A stretch of DNA of 32,500 nt from Cryptomeria japonica (Eukaryota; Streptophyta; Pinopsida; Cupressales; Cupressaceae). The stretch covers positions 1 to 32,500 of the forward strand of contig NW_026729153.1 of NCBI RefSeq assembly GCF_030272615.1, written 5' to 3'. The stretch's first letter is position 1; each line of letters opens with the position of its first letter. Positions 28,791-32,500 of this stretch are shown here, piece after piece. The notes under the pieces were generated by a model that was given only the letters and a program-made list of their open reading frames with translations, ran no database searches and was not told where the DNA came from. Both the position numbers and the translations under genes were made by a program.

Positions 28791-31700
28791 GATTGCTATG
28801 CGGTGAGGCTCCTCGGCCGCCTCGGAACTATCTGTGTATCAGACGCATCGCGGGATAAGGGGTTGGCAACGGTAGTCGCCCCAAGCGCGTCCGATGCTTG
28901 GACCATTCCGAGGCGGCCCTGAAGCCTCTTCCGTCTAGCCGTTGGGTCCTTCTCGCCGCATCCCTCGCCTCGCACCCCGATTGCTATGCGGTGAGGCTCC
29001 TCGGCCGCCTCGGAACTATCTGTGTATCGGACGCGTCGCGGGATAAGGGGTTGTCACTGGTAGTCGCCCCAAGCGCGTCCGATGCTTGGACCATTCCGAG
29101 GCGGCCCTGAAGCCTCTTCCGTCTAGCCGTTGGGTCCTTCTCGCCGCATCCCTCGCCTCGCACCCCGATTGCTATGCGGTGAGGCTCCTCGGCCGCCTCG
29201 GAACTATCTGTGTATCGGACGCGTCGCGGGATAAGGGGTTGTCATTGGTAGTCGCCCCAAGCGCGTCCGATGCTTGGACCATTCCGAGGCGGCCCTGAAG
29301 CCTCTTCCGTCTAGCCGTTGGGTCCTTCTCGCCGCATCCCTCGCCTCGCACCCCGATTGCTATGCGGTGAGGCTCCTCGGCCGCCTCGGAACTATCTGTG
29401 TATCGGACGCGTCGCGGGATAAGGGGTTGTCACTGGTAGTCGCCCCAAGCGCGTCCGATGCTTGGACCATTCCGAGGCGGCCCTGAAGCCTCTTCCGTCT
29501 AGCCGTTGGGTCCTTCTCGCCGCATCCCTCGCCTCGCACCCCGATTGCTATGCGGTGAGGCTCCTCGGCCGCCTCGGAACTATCTGTGTATCGGACGCGT
29601 CGCGGGATAAGGGGTTGTCACTGGTAGTCGCCCCAAGCGCGTTCGATGCTTGGACCATTCCGAGGCGGCCCTGAAGCCTCTTCCGTCTAGCCGTTGGGTC
29701 CTTCTCGCCGCATCCCTCGCCTCGCACCCCGATTGCTATGCGGTGAGGCTCCTCGGCCGCCTTGGAACTATCTGTGTATCGGACGCGTCGCGGGATAAGG
29801 GGTTGTCACTGGTAGTCGCCCCAAGCGCGTCCGATGCTTGGACCATTCCGAGGCGGACCCGAAGCCTCTTCCGTCTAGCCGTTGGGTCCTTCTCGCCGCA
29901 TCCTTCGCCTCGCACCCCGATTGCTATGCGGTGAGGCTCCTCGGCCGCCTCGGAACTATCTGTGTATCGGACGCGTCGCGGGATAAGGGGTTGTCACTGG
30001 TAGTCGCCCCAAGCGCGTCCGATGCTTGGACCATTCCGAGGCGGACCCGAAGCCTCTTCCGTCTAGCCGTTGGGTCCTTCTCGCCGCATCCCTCGCCTCG
30101 CACCCCGATTGCTATGCGGTGAGGCTCCTCGGCCGCCTTGGAACTATCTGTGTATCGGACGCGTCGCGGGATAAGGGGTTGTCACTGGTAGTCGCCCCAA
30201 GCGCGTCCGATGCTTGGACCATTCCGAGGCGGACCCGAAGCCTCTTCCGTCTAGCCGTTGGGTCCTTCTCGCCGCATCCCTCGCCTCGCACCCCGATTGC
30301 TATGCGGTGAGGCTCCTCGGCCGCCTTGGAACTATCTGTGTATCGGACGCGTCGCGGGATAAGGGGTTGTCACTGGTAGTCGCCCCAAGCGCGTCCGATG
30401 CTTGGACCATTCCGAGGCGGACCCGAAGCCTCTTCCGTCTAGCCGTTGGGTCCTTCTCGCCGCATCCCTCGCCTCGCACCCCGATTGCTATGCGGTGAGG
30501 CTCCTCGGCCGCCTTGGAACTATCTGTGTATCGGACGCGTCGCGGGATAAGGGGTTGTCACTGGTAGTCGCCCCAAGCGCGTCCGATGCTTGGACCATTC
30601 CGAGGCGGCCCCGAAGCCTCTTCCGTCTAGCCGTTGGGTCCTTCTCGCCGCATCCCTCGCCTCGCACCCCGATTGCTATGCGGTGAGGCTCCTCGGCCGC
30701 CTTGGAACTATCTGTGTATCGGACGCGTCGCGGGATAAGGGGTTGTCACTGGTAGTCGCCCCAAGCGCGTCCGATGCTTGGACCATTCCGAGGCGGCCCC
30801 GAAGCCTCTTCCGTGTAGCCGTTGGGTCCTTCTCGCCGCATCCCTCGCCTCGCACCCCGATTGCTATGCGGTGAGGCTCCTCGGCCGCCTTGGAACTATC
30901 TGTGTATCGGACGCGTCGCGGGATAAGGGGTTGTCACTGGTAGTCGCCCCAAGCGCGTCCGATGCTTGGACCATTCCGAGGCGGACCTGAAGCCTCTTCC
31001 CTCTAGCCGTTGGGGCTTTCTCGCCGCATCCCTCGCCTCGCACCCTGATTGCTATGCTGTGAGGCTCCTCGGCCGCCTTGGAACTATCTGTGTATCGGAC
31101 GCATCGCGGGATAAGGGGTTGGCAGTGGTAGTCGCCCCAAGCGCATCCGATGCTTGGACCATTCCGAGGCGGCCCTGCAGCCTCTTCCGTCTAGCCGTTG
31201 GGGCCATCTCGCCGCATCCCCCACCTCGCACCACGATTGCTATGCGGTGAGGCTCCTTGGCCGCCTCGGAACTATCTGTGTATCGGACGCATCGCGGGAT
31301 AAGGGGTTGTCACTGGTAGTCGCCCCAAGCGCGTCCGATGCTTGGACTATTCCGAGGCGGCCCTGCAGCCTCTTCCGTCTAGCCGTTGGGGCCATCTCGC
31401 TGCATCCCCCACCTCCTCGGCCGCCTCGGAACTATCTGTGTATCGGACGCATCGCGGGATAAGGGGTTGGCAGTGGTAGTCGCCCCAAGCGCGTCCGATG
31501 CTTGGACTATTCCGAGGCAGCCCTGCAGCCTCTTCCGTCTAGCCTTTGGGGCCATCTCGCCGCATCCCTCGCCTCGCACCCCGATTGCTATGCGGTGAGG
31601 CTCCTCGGCCGCCTGGGAACTATCTTCGTATCGGACGCATCGCGGGATAAGGGGTTGTCACTGGTAGTCGCCCCAAGCGCGTCCGATGCTTGGACTATTC

Positions 31701-32500
31701 CGAGGCGGCCCTGTGGCCTCTTCCGTCTAGCCGTTGGGGCCATCTCGCCGCATCCCCCACCTCGCACCCCGATTGCTATGCGGTGAGGCTCTTCGGCCGC
31801 CTTGGAACTATCTTCGTATCGGACGCATCGCGGGATAAGGGGTTGTCACTGGTAGTGGCCCCAAGCGCGTCCGATGCTTGGACTATTCCGAGGCGGCCCT
31901 GCAGCCTCTTCCGTCTAGCCGTTGGGGCCATCTCGCCGCATCCCCCACCTCGCACCCCGATTGCTATGCGGTGAGGCTCCTCGGCCGCCTTGGAACTATC
32001 TTCGTATCGGACGCATCGCGGGATAAGGGGTTGTCACTGGTAGTCGCCCCAAGCGCGTCCGATGCTTGGACTATTCCGACGCGGCCCTGTGGCCTCTTCC
32101 GTCTAGCCGTTGGGGCCATCTCGCCGCATCCCCCACCTCGCACCCCGATTGCTATGCGGTGAGGCTCCTCGGCCGCCTTGGAACCATCTTCGTATCGGAC
32201 GCATCGCGGGATAGGGGGCTGTCACTGGTAGTCGCCCCAAGCGTGTCCGATGCTTGGACCATTCCTAGGCGGCCCTGAAGCCTCTTCCGTCTAGCCGTTG
32301 GGGCCTTCCCGCCCCATCCCTCGCCTCGCACCCCCGATTGCTATGCGGTGAGGCTCCTCGGCCGCCTTGGAACCATCTGTGTATCGGACGCATCGCGGGA
32401 TAAGGGGTTGGCACTGGCAGTCGCCCCAAGCGCGTCCGATGCTTGGACCATTCCGAGGTGGCCCTGAAGCCTCTTCCGTCTAGCCGTTGGGGCCTTCCCG
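28791..32500 (+). repeat. 188-bp tandem array in the 5' ETS (~19.7 copies, continues past the window)
   Basis: GATTGCTATGCGGTGAGGCT starts units at 28791, 28979, 29167, 29355, 29543, 29731, 29919, 30107, 30295, 30483, 30671, 30859, 31047, 31235, 31583, 31771, 31959, 32147 and 32336. Spacing is exactly 188 except for one unit near 31423 shortened by 28 bases and a one-base insertion before 32336. Variants are grouped in blocks: CGGCCCTGAAG up to ~29670, CGGACCCGAAG ~29850-30430, CGGCCCCGAAG ~30600-30800; CGTCGCGGG on the left against CATCGCGGG on the right; GTGTATCGG before ~31450 against TTCGTATCGG in most later units. The ~94-residue open frames in it are repeat by-products. Confidence 0.96.

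Larger units (their letters stand above)
28420..32500 (+). other. presumed 5' external transcribed spacer (partial)
   Basis: Sequence downstream of the last promoter. It contains the near-perfect inverted repeat at 28451-28540, a single-copy-like ETS segment to ~28790, then the 188-bp tandem array to the window end. The 18S start is not reached, so the ETS would be at least ~4.1 kb if initiation is at 28420. Confidence 0.6.

Noticed and set aside
28898-32278. Tandem 70-94-codon open frames in the 188-bp array
   Set aside because: They follow from the repeat sequence, lie in the presumed ETS, and overlap from unit to unit. 188 is not a multiple of 3, so no long repeat protein forms.

Overview
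The window is non-coding nuclear ribosomal DNA from a land plant. It opens on the last ~137 bases of a 26S rRNA gene (+ strand). The rest, about 32.4 kb, is intergenic spacer (IGS) and 5' external transcribed spacer (ETS); the next 18S gene is not reached. Plant identity rests on the plant-type 26S 3' end, three complete plant-type 5S rRNA genes inside the spacer, and the plant RNA polymerase I core promoter TATATAGGGG. A 5S gene linked to the 35S unit, a GGGTGCGATC...GCACCC 5S sequence and a very long IGS together suggest a gymnosperm. Ginkgo or a podocarp would fit, from memory of published linked arrays, but the species is inferred.

Layout, left to right. (1) 26S 3' end, 1-137. (2) Post-26S spacer with a short array of ~81-bp repeats, 138-1020. 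(3) About 2.7 tandem copies of a ~7,873-bp macro-unit: 1208-9080, 9081-16954, and 16955-22804 (truncated, with a ~394-bp internal expansion). Each contains GC-rich arrays built on the palindrome GGTGCGCACC, recurring ~110-bp AT-rich modules, one 5S gene on the minus strand followed by a T6 Pol III terminator, an A-rich block and a CCCACCTTGGCA-type block. (4) An extended CCCACC tract to ~23994. (5) A promoter domain, 24.2-28.4 kb, with 13 TATATAGGGG cores in three architectures (157-bp units, 311-bp units, and three units that carry ETS sequence), interrupted by an array of ten 52-bp repeats. (6) A 188-bp tandem array, 28791-32500, inside the presumed 5' ETS and running off the window.

How it works together (inference): Pol I leaving the 26S gene would enter an array where 5S genes are transcribed head-on by Pol III. 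Twelve upstream promoters form a spacer-promoter bank before the most 3' promoter (28414), the best candidate for the gene promoter of the next 35S unit. All promoters can encode a short 5'-terminal stem, and the three ETS-linked ones also share a long hairpin beginning at about +32.

I see no credible protein-coding gene. Long open frames run on both strands through the GC-rich arrays, but they are by-products of stop-poor tandem repeats. All comparisons were made by eye.
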